A stretch of 64,000 nt of DNA from Cutibacterium porci. Its GTDB lineage: Bacteria > Actinomycetota > Actinomycetes > Propionibacteriales > Propionibacteriaceae. The stretch covers positions 62,001 to 126,000 of the forward strand of contig NZ_VUMG01000005.1 of the NCBI RefSeq assembly GCF_009696315.1, in the 5' to 3' direction. The notes under the pieces were generated by a model. The model did no database searches. It was not told the DNA's origin and saw only the letters and a program-made list of their open reading frames with translations. Positions 8,753-19,000 of this stretch are shown here, one piece after another. The position numbers were made by a program, and so were the translations under genes. Within the stretch, counting starts at the first letter, position 1. The number at the start of each line of letters is the position of its first letter.

Positions 8753-10174
8753 TCAGAGAGCAGCTACCAGAGCGTCAACGCTGGCCTTCGCGTCACCGAA
8801 GAGCATCCGGGTGTTGTCAGCGAAGAACAGTGGATTCTCTACCCCGGCATATCCGGGCTTCATGGAGCGCTTGAAGACAACTACCTCATTGCCCTCCCAC
8901 ACGTGGAGCACTGGCATACCCGAAATCGGGGTACCGGGATCCATGGCGGCAGGGTTGACGGTGTCGTTAGCACCAATGACCAAGACGACGTCAGCATCAG
9001 CAAAATCATCATTGATCTCGTCCATTTCCATGACGATGTCATAGGGGACGTGGGCCTCAGCGAGCAGCACATTCATGTGCCCGGGTAGACGACCGGCCAC
9101 CGGATGGATGGCGAACTTCACGTCAACACCCTTGTCGCGCAGCTTCTTGGCAAGCTCAGCGACCGGGTATTGGGCCTGGGCCACGGCCATGCCGTATCCG
9201 GGAGCAATGATGACCGAGGACGCGTCGGATAGCTGGGCTGCCAACTCATCAGCCTTAATCTCCGTGATTTCACCGGCCGGTCCCTCACCTTCGACTGCCG
9301 GAGCGTCACCAAAGCCACCAAGGATGACCGACACGAAGGAGCGGTTCATGGCTTTACACATGATGTAGGACAGGATTGCGCCGGAAAAGCCGACTAAGGC
9401 ACCGGTGACGATGAGAACTGGAATGTGCAGGCTGAATCCGGAGAAAGCAGCTGTCCAGCCGGAATAGCTGTTCAGCATTGAGATAACAACCGGCATATCC
9501 GCGCCACCGATAGCGGCGACGAGGTGGAAGCCGAGGAACAACGAGGCTACGGTCAATATGACAAGCGGTAGCCACGCAATACCACCGGACGCATTGGAGA
9601 ACCAAATACCACAGATGAGGATGACGACCAGAAGCCCGAGGTTAATCCAGTTGCGCCCCGGTAGAGTCAGCGGCTTCGAGGCAATCTTGCCTGACAGCTT
9701 TCCCCACGCCACCAAAGATCCTGTGAACGTCAGCGCACCAATAAAGATGCCAATCCAAATCTCGGAAAGCTGGAAGGTGCTGGCGCCAGTCCCGTCCTCA
9801 GCGAAGGCGTTGAATCCGATGAGGACGGCGGCCAAACCGACGAAGGAATGCAGCTGAGCGATGAGCTCAGGCATACCGGTCATCTCGACCTTCAGGGCCT
9901 TCCATACACCGAACGCGCCACCAATAAGCATCGGAATGAAGAGCAAAACGATAGATACCGGCGAATATCCAGGCAGCTTAACTAGGGCAACGATCGTCGC
10001 GACAATCGCGATGACCATGCCGAGAATGCCGTAGGCATTGCCCTTCTTAGAGGTCTCAAATTTGGACAGACCTGCCAGGGCAAAAATGAACAGTAGACCC
10101 GCGACGATGAAGGACGCGTTGACGAAGTTCACCAACGATCCGGCCATCGGAGCAATGAGAAGTGTTGACGTCAT
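8753..10174 (-). CDS. pntB: NAD(P) transhydrogenase subunit beta
   Basis: A 473-residue subunit of the proton-translocating transhydrogenase, which couples hydride transfer from NADH to NADP+ to inward proton flow. The N-terminal half has about eight or nine membrane helices. The C-terminal domain (from roughly residue 290) is the NADP-binding domain III with [52 protein letters not shown] and the lysine-containing [19 protein letters not shown]. It follows pntA by 3 nt. Confidence 0.96.
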   Translation of the reverse strand: MTSTLLIAPMAGSLVNFVNASFIVAGLLFIFALAGLSKFETSKKGNAYGILGMVIAIVATIVALVKLPGYSPVSIVLLFIPMLIGGAFGVWKALKVEMTGMPELIAQLHSFVGLAAVLIGFNAFAEDGTGASTFQLSEIWIGIFIGALTFTGSLVAWGKLSGKIASKPLTLPGRNWINLGLLVVILICGIWFSNASGGIAWLPLVILTVASLFLGFHLVAAIGGADMPVVISMLNSYSGWTAAFSGFSLHIPVLIVTGALVGFSGAILSYIMCKAMNRSFVSVILGGFGDAPAVEGEGPAGEITEIKADELAAQLSDASSVIIAPGYGMAVAQAQYPVAELAKKLRDKGVDVKFAIHPVAGRLPGHMNVLLAEAHVPYDIVMEMDEINDDFADADVVLVIGANDTVNPAAMDPGTPISGMPVLHVWEGNEVVVFKRSMKPGYAGVENPLFFADNTRMLFGDAKASVDALVAAL

Positions 10175-10177
10175 GGA

Positions 10178-11725
10178 TCAGGCCTTCCTGAACATCTTGA
10201 GCATGCGCTGGGTGACGGTAAAGCCGCCAAAGATGTTGATACTGGCTATGAGCACAGTCAACGCGGCGATAATCCTGATACCCCACGAGTCGCTGCCGAG
10301 CTGGGTAATGGCACCGACAATGATGATGCCGCTGATGGCGTTCGTGACACTCATTAGCGGTGTATGCAGTGCGTGGGTGACGTTCCACACAACGTAGTAA
10401 CCGACGACGACTGCGATGGCGAAAGTGCCGAACAATGCGACAAATTCCATCGGGGAGAAGGTCAGCAGTGCGATAAGCGCGATCGACAGTACTGCGACGA
10501 TGCCAAAAGTCTGCGGCCACGGACGCGGCGTCTTTTCTGGAATGACCGGAGCACTCGCGGTCTCAGCTTTGGCGACCGGCTTGGGAGCGGCGGCGACCTG
10601 TACCGGGGGCGGCGGGAAAGCCACCTGGCCCTCGTGGCACACCGTCATGGTGCGTATAACCTCGTCGTCAAAGTTGAGGACTAGCTCGCCGTTCTTTTCC
10701 GGGGTGGCTAGCTTGAGCAAGTTGACGAGGTTAGTGCCGTAGAGCTGGCTAGCTTGGCCGGGTAGACGAGAAGGCAAGTCAGTGTAACCAATGATCGTCA
10801 CACCGTTATCAGTGACGTAGGACTCACCGGGGTGGGTAAGTTCACAGTTGCCACCGCCGAGAGCAGCAAGGTCCACGATCACGCTGCCGGGTTTCATCGC
10901 GGCGACCATCTCAGCGGTGATGAGCTTGGGGGAAGGCTTACCAGGGATGGCAGCGGTGGTGATGATGATGTCGTCTTTACCAGCCTGCTCCATGTACAGC
11001 TCGGCAGCGCGGGCGTTGTAGTCGTCGCTCGTTTCCTTGGCGTAGCCGTCAGAGCTGACACCTTGGTCAGAATCTCCGGTTCGCACGTGTAAGAAAGTGG
11101 CACCCATCGACTGCACCTGCTCAGCAGTTTCGGGGCGAACGTCGGTGGCATAAACTTCGGCACCCATCGAATTCGCCGCGCCCAGTGCAGCCAGACCAGC
11201 CACGCCGGTACCAATGACGAAAACCTTGGCTGGCGGAACTTTGCCTGCCGCAGTGACCTGTCCACCGAAGGTACGCCCATATGCGAAGGCGGCCTCAACG
11301 ACGGCCCGGTAACCAGAGATATTCGCCATCGAGGACAACGCGTCCATCGACTGCGCGCGCGAAATGCGCGGCACCATGTCCATACTGAGACCGGTGACGC
11401 CAGCTGCGGCCAGCTTCTCAGTGAGGGCGAGGTCCTGACGGGGATGCAGGAAGGTGACAAGGACGGATCCCGCGTGCATGGCGGCGATCTGGTCGTCGGT
11501 GGGTTCGTTGACGGCCAGCACGAGATCGGCCTGCCACGCCTTCCCCGGTGCAACGATCTTGGCTCCGGCCTTTTCATATGCGTGGTCGGGCAGAGCGGCA
11601 TGCTCGCCAGCTCCGGACTCGACGACCACGTCGTAGCCGAGTTTTAATAGGGCGGGAACAGTCGTCGGAGTCGCGGCGACCCGGTTCTCACCTGGGAGTG
11701 ACTCCCGTGGGATTCCGATGATCAT
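10178..11725 (-). CDS. pntA: NAD(P) transhydrogenase subunit alpha (PntAA-PntAB fused)
   Basis: About 515 residues. The soluble NAD-binding domain I is N-terminal: [20 protein letters not shown], the [20 protein letters not shown] loop and the Rossmann motif [20 protein letters not shown]. It is followed by a Pro/Ala-rich linker and about four C-terminal membrane helices, so the AA and AB parts are fused as in E. coli rather than split as in many actinobacteria. The start at 11723-11725 matches the family N-terminus; the longer ORF opening has no support. Confidence 0.95.
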   Translation of the reverse strand: MIIGIPRESLPGENRVAATPTTVPALLKLGYDVVVESGAGEHAALPDHAYEKAGAKIVAPGKAWQADLVLAVNEPTDDQIAAMHAGSVLVTFLHPRQDLALTEKLAAAGVTGLSMDMVPRISRAQSMDALSSMANISGYRAVVEAAFAYGRTFGGQVTAAGKVPPAKVFVIGTGVAGLAALGAANSMGAEVYATDVRPETAEQVQSMGATFLHVRTGDSDQGVSSDGYAKETSDDYNARAAELYMEQAGKDDIIITTAAIPGKPSPKLITAEMVAAMKPGSVIVDLAALGGGNCELTHPGESYVTDNGVTIIGYTDLPSRLPGQASQLYGTNLVNLLKLATPEKNGELVLNFDDEVIRTMTVCHEGQVAFPPPPVQVAAAPKPVAKAETASAPVIPEKTPRPWPQTFGIVAVLSIALIALLTFSPMEFVALFGTFAIAVVVGYYVVWNVTHALHTPLMSVTNAISGIIIVGAITQLGSDSWGIRIIAALTVLIASINIFGGFTVTQRMLKMFRKA

Positions 11726-12052
11726 GATGGTGACTTTACGGCCAAACGCCCTCACTCACGACATTGGGGTTGCACGTTTCCCCATATTGAGACTCGCCGG
11801 AGTGAAAATTGGGTCACTGTTCATCTGGGATTGTCTGTCACATCGCCGCAACGGATCGTGAACGAGGCTCACCGGGACCAGGAGACGGTCTCCCCGGCGG
11901 CAAACGCGCACGTGGCTCATCCCACGTGGCCTCTCGGGCCCCTTCTCGTTGACCGCTAGCCGTCAGACTGCAGACCACAACAGCGACTACCAGAGTGTCC
12001 CACTAGGCAGATGCCTGACGTCGGCCCCTACGTGACCGCTACTTTACCGTCC
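11726..12052. other. intergenic region upstream of pntA and the GNAT gene
   Basis: About 327 nt without a supported gene. It must hold the pntA promoter (minus strand) and the promoter of the acetyltransferase. A small inverted repeat, CACGTGG (11909-11915) and CCACGTG (11922-11928) with a 6-nt spacer, is the only clear structure. No riboswitch or RNA gene is recognised. Confidence 0.4.
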
Positions 12053-12553
12053 ATGGACGTCAACATCCGGGACATGGAGGAACGCGATCTTCCCGCCGCA
12101 AGCCGCATTTATAACGAACACGCTGTGGCAACGACCTACTCCTACACATCGGTCGACACCACCGTCGAGGACCGGCTGTCATGGTGGCGCGAACAGGTCG
12201 CCGATGACAGACCGGTTCTGGTAGCAGAGGTCGACGGAGCCCTGGCGGGGTACGCCAATTACCACCAGTTCCGTACCGGCGGCGGATATGACGTCACTGC
12301 AGAGGTGACGATCTGGCTCGATACCCCGGCGCGCGGGCACGGGGTGGGACGCAAGCTCATGACCGAACTCATCCTCCACGCTCGCGCAGATCACCGCCTG
12401 CGCAACCTATTATCGGTGATCGATTCGGAGAACGAACGCAGTATCGGGTTCCACTCGGCCATGGGCTTCACTGAGGTCGGACGGCTACCGCACATCGCCT
12501 ACAAATTCGGGGGCTGGCGCACCGCTGTACTCATGCAGCTAGCTGTGGGCTGA
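12053..12553 (+). CDS. GNAT N-acetyltransferase, phosphinothricin-acetyltransferase-like
   Basis: About 166 residues from the ATG at 12053 (VNIRDMEERDLPAASRIYNE follows it). The GNAT fold is shown by the beta-strand VLVAEVDGALAGYANY, the strand EVTIWLDTPARGHGVGRKLM carrying the acetyl-CoA loop (R/Q-x-x-G-x-G/A pattern), and the terminal NERSIGFHSAMGFTEVGRL. The overall pattern is that of the Pat/MnaT group that acetylates small amines or amino-acid analogues; the substrate is unknown. An alternative start at 12011 would add 14 residues that do not look like the family. Confidence 0.85.
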   Translation: MDVNIRDMEERDLPAASRIYNEHAVATTYSYTSVDTTVEDRLSWWREQVADDRPVLVAEVDGALAGYANYHQFRTGGGYDVTAEVTIWLDTPARGHGVGRKLMTELILHARADHRLRNLLSVIDSENERSIGFHSAMGFTEVGRLPHIAYKFGGWRTAVLMQLAVG

Positions 12554-12630
12554 CACAGTGCCGTCGATCACGACCCACCAAGAGTCCGAGCTACGCCGGA
12601 ACGCGGCGCCCGCATGGCTAAGGTTACGCT

Positions 12631-13134
12631 ATGACCGCGTACCATGCTGACGCCAGCGACCTTGAAGACAAGGAAATTCTCACCTGGGAAACCTTCGGTG
12701 ACGCCACCGATGAATTAGCTCGCCACATCCATGATTCGGGGTTTAATCCCGAGATCCTTATCGCCGTAGCGCGCGGCGGCATGATCCCTGGCGGAGCCCT
12801 CACGTACTCCCTCGGGATCAAGCTCACTGACGCCATCAACGTCGAGTTCTACACCGATGTCCAGGAAACCCTTCCTGACCCTGTTTTACTGGCCCCGATG
12901 CTCGACACCGAATCCATCAGGAACAAGCGCATCCTGATCGTCGACGACGTCGTCGATTCCGGTCGCACCCTTGCCCTGGTCCTTGATTTGCTGCGCGGTT
13001 TTGGCGCCGACGTCCGCTCGGCAGTGCTCTACTCCAAGCCCACGACCATGATCGACCCGGACTTCGTGTGGAAGGCTACCGACAAGTGGATAGTGTTTCC
13101 CTGGAGTGCGAAGCCTCCACTCAGTCAACACTGA
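12631..13134 (+). CDS. phosphoribosyltransferase (xanthine/guanine-type)
   Basis: A 167-residue type I phosphoribosyltransferase. The PRPP-binding motif is RILIVDDVVDSGRTL, and ILIAVARGGMIPGGAL is the phosphate-binding loop. The ending FVWKATDKWIVFPWSA resembles purine phosphoribosyltransferases of the Gpt/Hpt-like archaeal and actinobacterial type. It probably salvages a purine base to its nucleotide; the exact base is not clear. AAGG precedes the ATG. Its last codons lie in a short duplicated sequence that continues past the stop. Confidence 0.85.
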   Translation: MTAYHADASDLEDKEILTWETFGDATDELARHIHDSGFNPEILIAVARGGMIPGGALTYSLGIKLTDAINVEFYTDVQETLPDPVLLAPMLDTESIRNKRILIVDDVVDSGRTLALVLDLLRGFGADVRSAVLYSKPTTMIDPDFVWKATDKWIVFPWSAKPPLSQH

Positions 13135-13161
13135 GCGCGAAGCCTCCACTCAATCAGCACT
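13108..13161. repeat. direct repeat, 29-nt period, two copies
   Basis: The unit beginning GCGAAGCCTCCACTCA is repeated at 13108 and 13137 with two differences over the following bases. The first copy encodes the last codons and stop of the phosphoribosyltransferase; the second runs up to the stop of the kinase gene on the other strand. Confidence 0.75.
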
Positions 13162-14855
13162 CACTTCGACAGCACGGATCCGACTGCGACGACAACCTCG
13201 TGAAAGGACACTGCTCCCGGATCAGGTGTACCTAGCGATTTCTTCCCCAACGGGCGCGCCCGACCGACCCTGGCCGTCATCTCGGAGGTCGCCTGTGCTG
13301 CCACACCGGCGCTATGGCAGGCCGATTCCCACGCCTGCGGCAGCTGGTCTGACGACGACTCGAGGGTCGTCACGAAGGGGTCCATGGCGTCGATCATCGT
13401 CTTGTCGCCGACCTTGGCCCCACCCAGCGACGTGACGGCGTCAAGGGCTGCTCGGGTAGCGTGCCGGATGATGTGGTCGTCTGCCGGATCGTCGTCGCCA
13501 AGCGCAGCCCCGAAAGCCGTCAGTGCTGCTCCCCACAACGCACCTGAGGTCCCACCGGCATGTTCAGACCATGCCGAACCGGCCGCATTGAGGGTGGTTG
13601 CTGCTCCGGCTCCATCCTCTCTCACCCTACGTGCCTCGGCTAGGGCTGCCTGGGAGCCGCGCGTCATGCCAATCCCGTGGTCGCCGTCGCCAGCAACAGA
13701 ATCGAGGCGACCCAGCTCACTGCTGCACTCCGCCAGTCGCACTGCCACCGCTTCGAGCGCGGTGACAATGGCATCGGCGGTCTCTTGAGAGGCCCGAGAC
13801 CCCGGATGCACAACCGAGACGTGTTCTGCTGTTTGGGGAAGGGCCGTGGTATCAAGCTCTACCTGGCCGATGACTCCGCGACGGAATGCAGGGGTGTCAC
13901 ATGCGGCCAACCACAGCGGCTCGATGACATCGTCGAGCCAGACGAGGGTCAAGGAGACCCCAGCCATGTCAAGGCTCGTGACGAACTCTCCCACCTGCGG
14001 ATCGACTATCGTCAGGCCAGCTGCCTCAAGACGACAGCACATGTCATTCCACAATACGAAGAGTTCTTCGTACTTGGTACTGCCCAATCCGTTAACGATC
14101 GGCACCACTCGTGTTCCAGCGTTCTCAGGACGATCAGCCAGCAACCCGTCGACAAGCATGGCAGCCACCTCGTCTGCGGTGCCGAGTGCCTCGTCGTGGA
14201 TGCCCGGCTCACCGTGGATGCCCATGCCCACGCCCATGTGGTGCGGTTTAACCCGGAATAGTGGCTCGTCACCTCCCGGCAAAGTACAACCAGCAAAGGC
14301 GACTCCGAAGGAGCGGGTGCGATCGTTGACCCGGTTGAACACCCTAACGACCTCGTCGATATCTCGGCCTTCCTCGCACGCTGCCGCCGTGACCTTGAAA
14401 ACAGGCAGGTCGCCAGCGATGCCACGGCGTGCCAGGTGATCCTGCGCAGACGCAATATCGTCAGTGACGAGCAGGCAACGCGCATCAATTCCCTCACTGC
14501 GGAGTCGCTCTGCCGCCTGTCCGAAATGCAGCACGTCACCGGCATAGTTACCGAAACCAATGAGAACTCCAGCACCTCGATCGGCGGCTTTACACACCGA
14601 ATAAGCCTGGGAAGCCGAGGGGGAAGAGAAGATATTCCCGCATACCGCACCATCAGCGAAACCTGGACCAACCCACCCGGCGAAGGCTGGGTAGTGGCCC
14701 GATCCCCCACCGACGACGAGGGCAACCTTGCGATGAGTACGGGCAGCGCGAACCACTCCTCCGAATACCGGCCTCACATGGCCAGGGAAGGCACTGGCAA
14801 AGCCGGCGACCGCCTGAGACGGGAAATCATCAGGATTATCCACAAGTCGTGTCAT
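13161..14855 (-). CDS. dihydroxyacetone kinase-type protein, DhaK-DhaL fusion
   Basis: About 564 residues. The N-terminal DhaK domain shows ALVVGGGSGHYPAFAGWVG, VLIGFGNYAGDVLHFG and VGMGIHGEPGIHDE, whose His (about residue 215) is the one that binds the ketone substrate covalently. The C-terminal DhaL domain has LDSVAGDGDHGIGMTRG, HAGGTSGALWG, GDKTMIDAMDPF and GRARPLGKKSLGTPDPGA. A single-chain K-L fusion is the ATP-using form. Related enzymes also phosphorylate erythrulose, so the substrate is open. The start at 14853-14855 has GGAG about 9 nt upstream. It is divergent from a zinc dehydrogenase. Confidence 0.9.
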   Translation of the reverse strand: MTRLVDNPDDFPSQAVAGFASAFPGHVRPVFGGVVRAARTHRKVALVVGGGSGHYPAFAGWVGPGFADGAVCGNIFSSPSASQAYSVCKAADRGAGVLIGFGNYAGDVLHFGQAAERLRSEGIDARCLLVTDDIASAQDHLARRGIAGDLPVFKVTAAACEEGRDIDEVVRVFNRVNDRTRSFGVAFAGCTLPGGDEPLFRVKPHHMGVGMGIHGEPGIHDEALGTADEVAAMLVDGLLADRPENAGTRVVPIVNGLGSTKYEELFVLWNDMCCRLEAAGLTIVDPQVGEFVTSLDMAGVSLTLVWLDDVIEPLWLAACDTPAFRRGVIGQVELDTTALPQTAEHVSVVHPGSRASQETADAIVTALEAVAVRLAECSSELGRLDSVAGDGDHGIGMTRGSQAALAEARRVREDGAGAATTLNAAGSAWSEHAGGTSGALWGAALTAFGAALGDDDPADDHIIRHATRAALDAVTSLGGAKVGDKTMIDAMDPFVTTLESSSDQLPQAWESACHSAGVAAQATSEMTARVGRARPLGKKSLGTPDPGAVSFHEVVVAVGSVLSK

Positions 14856-14974
14856 AGCTAGGTCTCCGATCATCATCGTCGATGGGGGTTTCCTCATATC
14901 CGATGATAATTGCAGTCTCCGTGACCTGTCCGGCACCGCGGAAATGCAACACTAGAGCCGTCGAAGGAGATCTC

Positions 14975-16024
14975 ATGACGCACACCATGCCTGCTCTGGT
15001 CCTCAATGGCCCTGGGGACGTCCAGCTGGCCGAAAAACCCGTCCCCACCCCCGGCCCGGGTGAGGTCGTGCTGGCCGTCGAAGCGACGACGATTTGTGGC
15101 ACCGACCTTCGTATCATTTCCGGTGAGAAAACGACCGGAGTGCGGCCAGGCGTCACCCTCGGCCACGAAATCGCGGGCAGGATTGCGTCTCTCGGCGACG
15201 GGGTTGAAGGGCTGACCGTGGGGCGGCAGGCGACTGTCTCTATCGTCGTTTCTTGCGGCATCTGTCGGGCATGTCTGGCGGGACAGGAGCACTTGTGCAG
15301 CCACTGTGAACTCATCGGATACGGCCTCGACGGTGGGCTGGCACCATGGTTATGTGTACCGGCCCGGGCCGTCTCTCGTGGAAACATCATCCCGGCTACC
15401 ACTGAGATGCCGGCTACTCGACTAGCCCTGGCAGAACCGCTCTCCTGCGTCCTCAATGGGCACCGCCGTCACGGCGGGGTAAACCCTGGGGAGACCGTCG
15501 TCATCATCGGTGGCGGCGCTATAGGTCTGCTCCACACACAGCTCAATGTGGCATGCGGAGCTGGAAAGGTCATCTTGTGCGAGAAGCACGCTGATCGACG
15601 CGAACGCGCCGCCGCCATGGGTGCCATTACGACCGGGCCAGATCACCTTTCCGAGGTTGTCGCCGAGCACACCGACGGCTACGGGGCCGATCTCGTCATT
15701 GTTGCTATTGGTCGACATGAGTTAGCCGAGGAATCTCTCGATCTTGCCGCCCCCGGAGGGCGAGTGAGTTGGTTCGCCGGTTTCCCCAAAGGGTCAACCG
15801 CGACGATCACCCCCAATACGGTGCATTATCAAGAGCTGACCGTCTCTGGAGGGTCGAATGCCCGTCGCGCTGACGTTCACCGAGCAGTCGACATGCTCGG
15901 GCGCGCAGATATCGACGAGACCTCTATCGTCACTCATGTTTTCGGCTTGTCCCATTGGAAAGAGGCTGTTGAGGCAGTGCGCGGCCACGCCGGGGTCAAG
16001 ATCGCTATTGATCCCCGGCGGTAG
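14975..16024 (+). CDS. zinc-dependent alcohol/polyol dehydrogenase
   Basis: A 349-residue medium-chain dehydrogenase. The catalytic zinc region is ICGTDLRIISG and GHEIAGRI; the structural zinc cysteines are in CGICRACLAGQEHLCSHC; the NAD-binding motif is VVIIGGGAIGLLHTQL. The pattern matches the threonine/sorbitol/2,3-butanediol dehydrogenase group. It starts with a clear AAGGAG 6-7 nt before ATG. Its divergent partner is the dihydroxyacetone-type kinase, so a two-step path polyol to ketose to ketose phosphate is a reasonable guess, not a demonstrated one. It converges with putA. Confidence 0.88.
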   Translation: MTHTMPALVLNGPGDVQLAEKPVPTPGPGEVVLAVEATTICGTDLRIISGEKTTGVRPGVTLGHEIAGRIASLGDGVEGLTVGRQATVSIVVSCGICRACLAGQEHLCSHCELIGYGLDGGLAPWLCVPARAVSRGNIIPATTEMPATRLALAEPLSCVLNGHRRHGGVNPGETVVIIGGGAIGLLHTQLNVACGAGKVILCEKHADRRERAAAMGAITTGPDHLSEVVAEHTDGYGADLVIVAIGRHELAEESLDLAAPGGRVSWFAGFPKGSTATITPNTVHYQELTVSGGSNARRADVHRAVDMLGRADIDETSIVTHVFGLSHWKEAVEAVRGHAGVKIAIDPRR

Positions 16025-16038
16025 CTCACACGGAAGCT

Positions 16039-19000
16039 TCACAGTCTCAGCGACAGGGCCCCGGTATCCGGATTGCCAAATCGGTGTGCTGTCACCGTGA
16101 CCGACTGCTCCCGCAGGAAGGGCAGAAGTTCGATCTGCGGGGCAGCGGTGACCTCGTTGCACCACAAGGCTAGGTCGGGGTCTCCGTCAGCCTCATCGGC
16201 AGCTCGAGCGGGATCGCCGCCGACGAGTCGGACCCGGCCAGCACCCCGGCTGGCGTACCAGTCCTCGTCGCTGGCAGTGGTGACGGCCACCCCGACCGAA
16301 CGTAACGCGCGGCCTAACCCAGCGTCGATGCCCGGAGCCAAACTCACCGAAACGTCGTTTCCGGCAGCCACAAGGCCAGCGGCAACAACACGAGCGACAT
16401 CAACCAGCTTGGCGTCGGCGCAACCTCTTATCTGCGTCGACACCGGGCGATACCTCAAAACGTTGCGCTCTCGTTCCAGACCGCCAATGTCAGTTGCGCG
16501 TCCAAACCATTCGCCCCACTCGTGGGCATCGCGGGCAACGGCGTCGAGGAGCCACGCGCGTTCGTCGCGAGTCATCAGCCCCTCGACATGCCCAATGAAC
16601 TGCTCAACCAGAGCACAGGGACGATCGGCCGGGGTCGGAGTCGTCGTCGCAGCTCGTCGCCACGACCCCAGTACCTGTAGATAGTGGTAGCCACCGGCCT
16701 TGGCACCTGGGCCGACTGCAGAGCGTTTCCAACCGCCGAAGGGCTGACGACCGACGATAGCTCCCGTAATACCCCGGCTGACGTAGAGGTTTCCAGCCTC
16801 GACCCTCTCAGCCCAGAACTCGATCTCGGAGGGGTCCAGAGAGTGCAGACCGGCCGTAAGGCCATAGGCGGTGCCGTTTTGGTATTCGATAGCGGTGGCC
16901 AGGTCGGGGGCGTACATAATTCCGGTAATCGGACCGAAATACTCAGTGAGGTGGTACGGGTCACCCGGCTTGATGCCACCCCGCACGCCCGGAGACCAAT
17001 ACCGACCGTCCTCGTCAATACGCACCGGCTGCAATGCCCACACCTGGCCTGGATCGAGCTTGGTCAACCCGTCGAGCAATTTTCCACTGGCAGGCTCGGC
17101 AAGCGGACCCATCTGAGAGCGCAGATCGGATGGCGATCCCACCCGAATCGAGGACGCCGCGTCGAGAATTTGGTGGCGCAATCGCTTGGAACGATAAGCC
17201 TGCCCCACAAGGATGATGAGAGACGCCGCTGAGCACTTCTGCCCGGCATTGCCAAACGCTGACTTGATGATGTCGGCAGCCGCCAAATCGTAGTCAGCAT
17301 TCTCGGTAACGATGATGGAGTTCTTGCCGCTAGTCTCCGCCAGCACCGGCAAGTCATGACGCCAGGAGCGGAATAGCTTAGCTGTCTGCCACGCGCCAGT
17401 AAGAATGACCCGATCGACCTCCGGGTGACTCACCAAATGTTGACCGACCTCATTTTCCTCAACATCGACAAGCTGCAGGACGTCGCGTGGGATCCCGGCC
17501 TGCCACAGACACTCGGCGATGACGGCAGCACAATGGCGGGCTTGTGGGGCGGGCTTGAGAAGTACCGACGATCCAGCGGCCAGGGCTGCCAGGGTGGAAC
17601 CAGCGGTAATCGAGAGGGCGAAGTTCCATGGCGGTGTAACGACAGTTACTCGCGGCGGCACGAACTGGGCACCATCGACGGCATCGAGCTCCTCAGCTCG
17701 GTCGGCATACCAGGCGGCGAAGTCGATCGCTTCGGACACCTCGACGTCACCCTCAGCCACAATCTTGCCAGTTTCAGCGCCAGCCACCGCCAACAAGTCA
17801 CCGCGTCGGGCGGCAAAAACATGTGTCACCGAGCGCAGTACATCGGCGCGCGCGTGTCCACCACGGTCGGCCCACGCCTGCTGGGCGTCGAGTGCGGTAG
17901 CAATGATGGCATCGACCTGACAGGCGCTCTCAATGTGGTTGTCGGCCAGGGTCGACTCTCCCAGCTGACAGTTCTTCATCTTCTCGGCGACCTCATCAGC
18001 CCAGCTCCGGATATTCGGCAAGGAGGGGTCGGAATCGGTGGACTGAACAAATCCCTCAGTCAGGTCCGGCACCCGATCGGGTTCTTGCCGACGACGAGGC
18101 TGCGGTACGACTCTCGTCACTCCAGCTACAGCGGTGCGGAACCTGGCCTCTTCACGAGCAAAGAGTGTGGAATCGTGACCGAGTTGGAAAACAGCCGACA
18201 TGAAGTTCTCACTGGCAGCGTTCTCTTCCAGCCGACGCACCAGGTAACTAATCGCCACATCAAAGTGGGCAGGATCGACGACCGGCGTATAGAGCAACAG
18301 TCCGCCCACGTCAGCTCCAATGCGCTCAACTTGGTCAGGAGCCATGCCGAGCAGCATCTCGAATTCGACACGATCCCTGACGCCACGACGCTCAGCTAGC
18401 AGCTTTGTCAGCGCGATGTCGAACAGATTGTGACCAGCGACTCCGTAGCGCACTGACTGGGTGCGCTCAGGGGTGAGTGCCCAGTCGAGAATCCGTTTGT
18501 AATGAGTGTCAGTGGCTAGTTTCGACGGCCACGGCGTCTGCTGCCAGCCGTGAATTTCAGCGTCTACCCTCTCCATCGCAAGATTGGCACCTTTCACCAA
18601 CCGCACCTTGATGCCCGCTCCACCAGTAGCGGTGCGACGATCAGCCCACTCAACGAGGCCCTGCAGAGCGGCAAGGGAATCGGGAAGGTAGGCCTGCAAG
18701 ACGATTCCCGCCTCCATGTGGCGCAGCTCCGGGCGATCAAGGAGTTTCTGGAAGACTTCGATCGTCAGATCAAGGTCGTGGTACTCCTCCATATCGAGAT
18801 TAATAAACTTCGGTGTCGGAGCGTTCGCAGCCAGATGGTACAACGGCAGCAACTGCTCGACGACCTCGTCAACTGTCGCATCATGGGCCCACAGATCAAG
18901 CTGATTGACAACGGCGGAAATTTTGATCGACACGTAGTCGACGTCGTCACGAGCCAAGAGAGCCATCGTTCCTTCAAGCCGGGACGCCGCCTCACGATCG

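Noticed and set aside
17425-18399. 324-codon open frame on the plus strand
   Set aside because: Antisense to putA, with no recognisable protein features.
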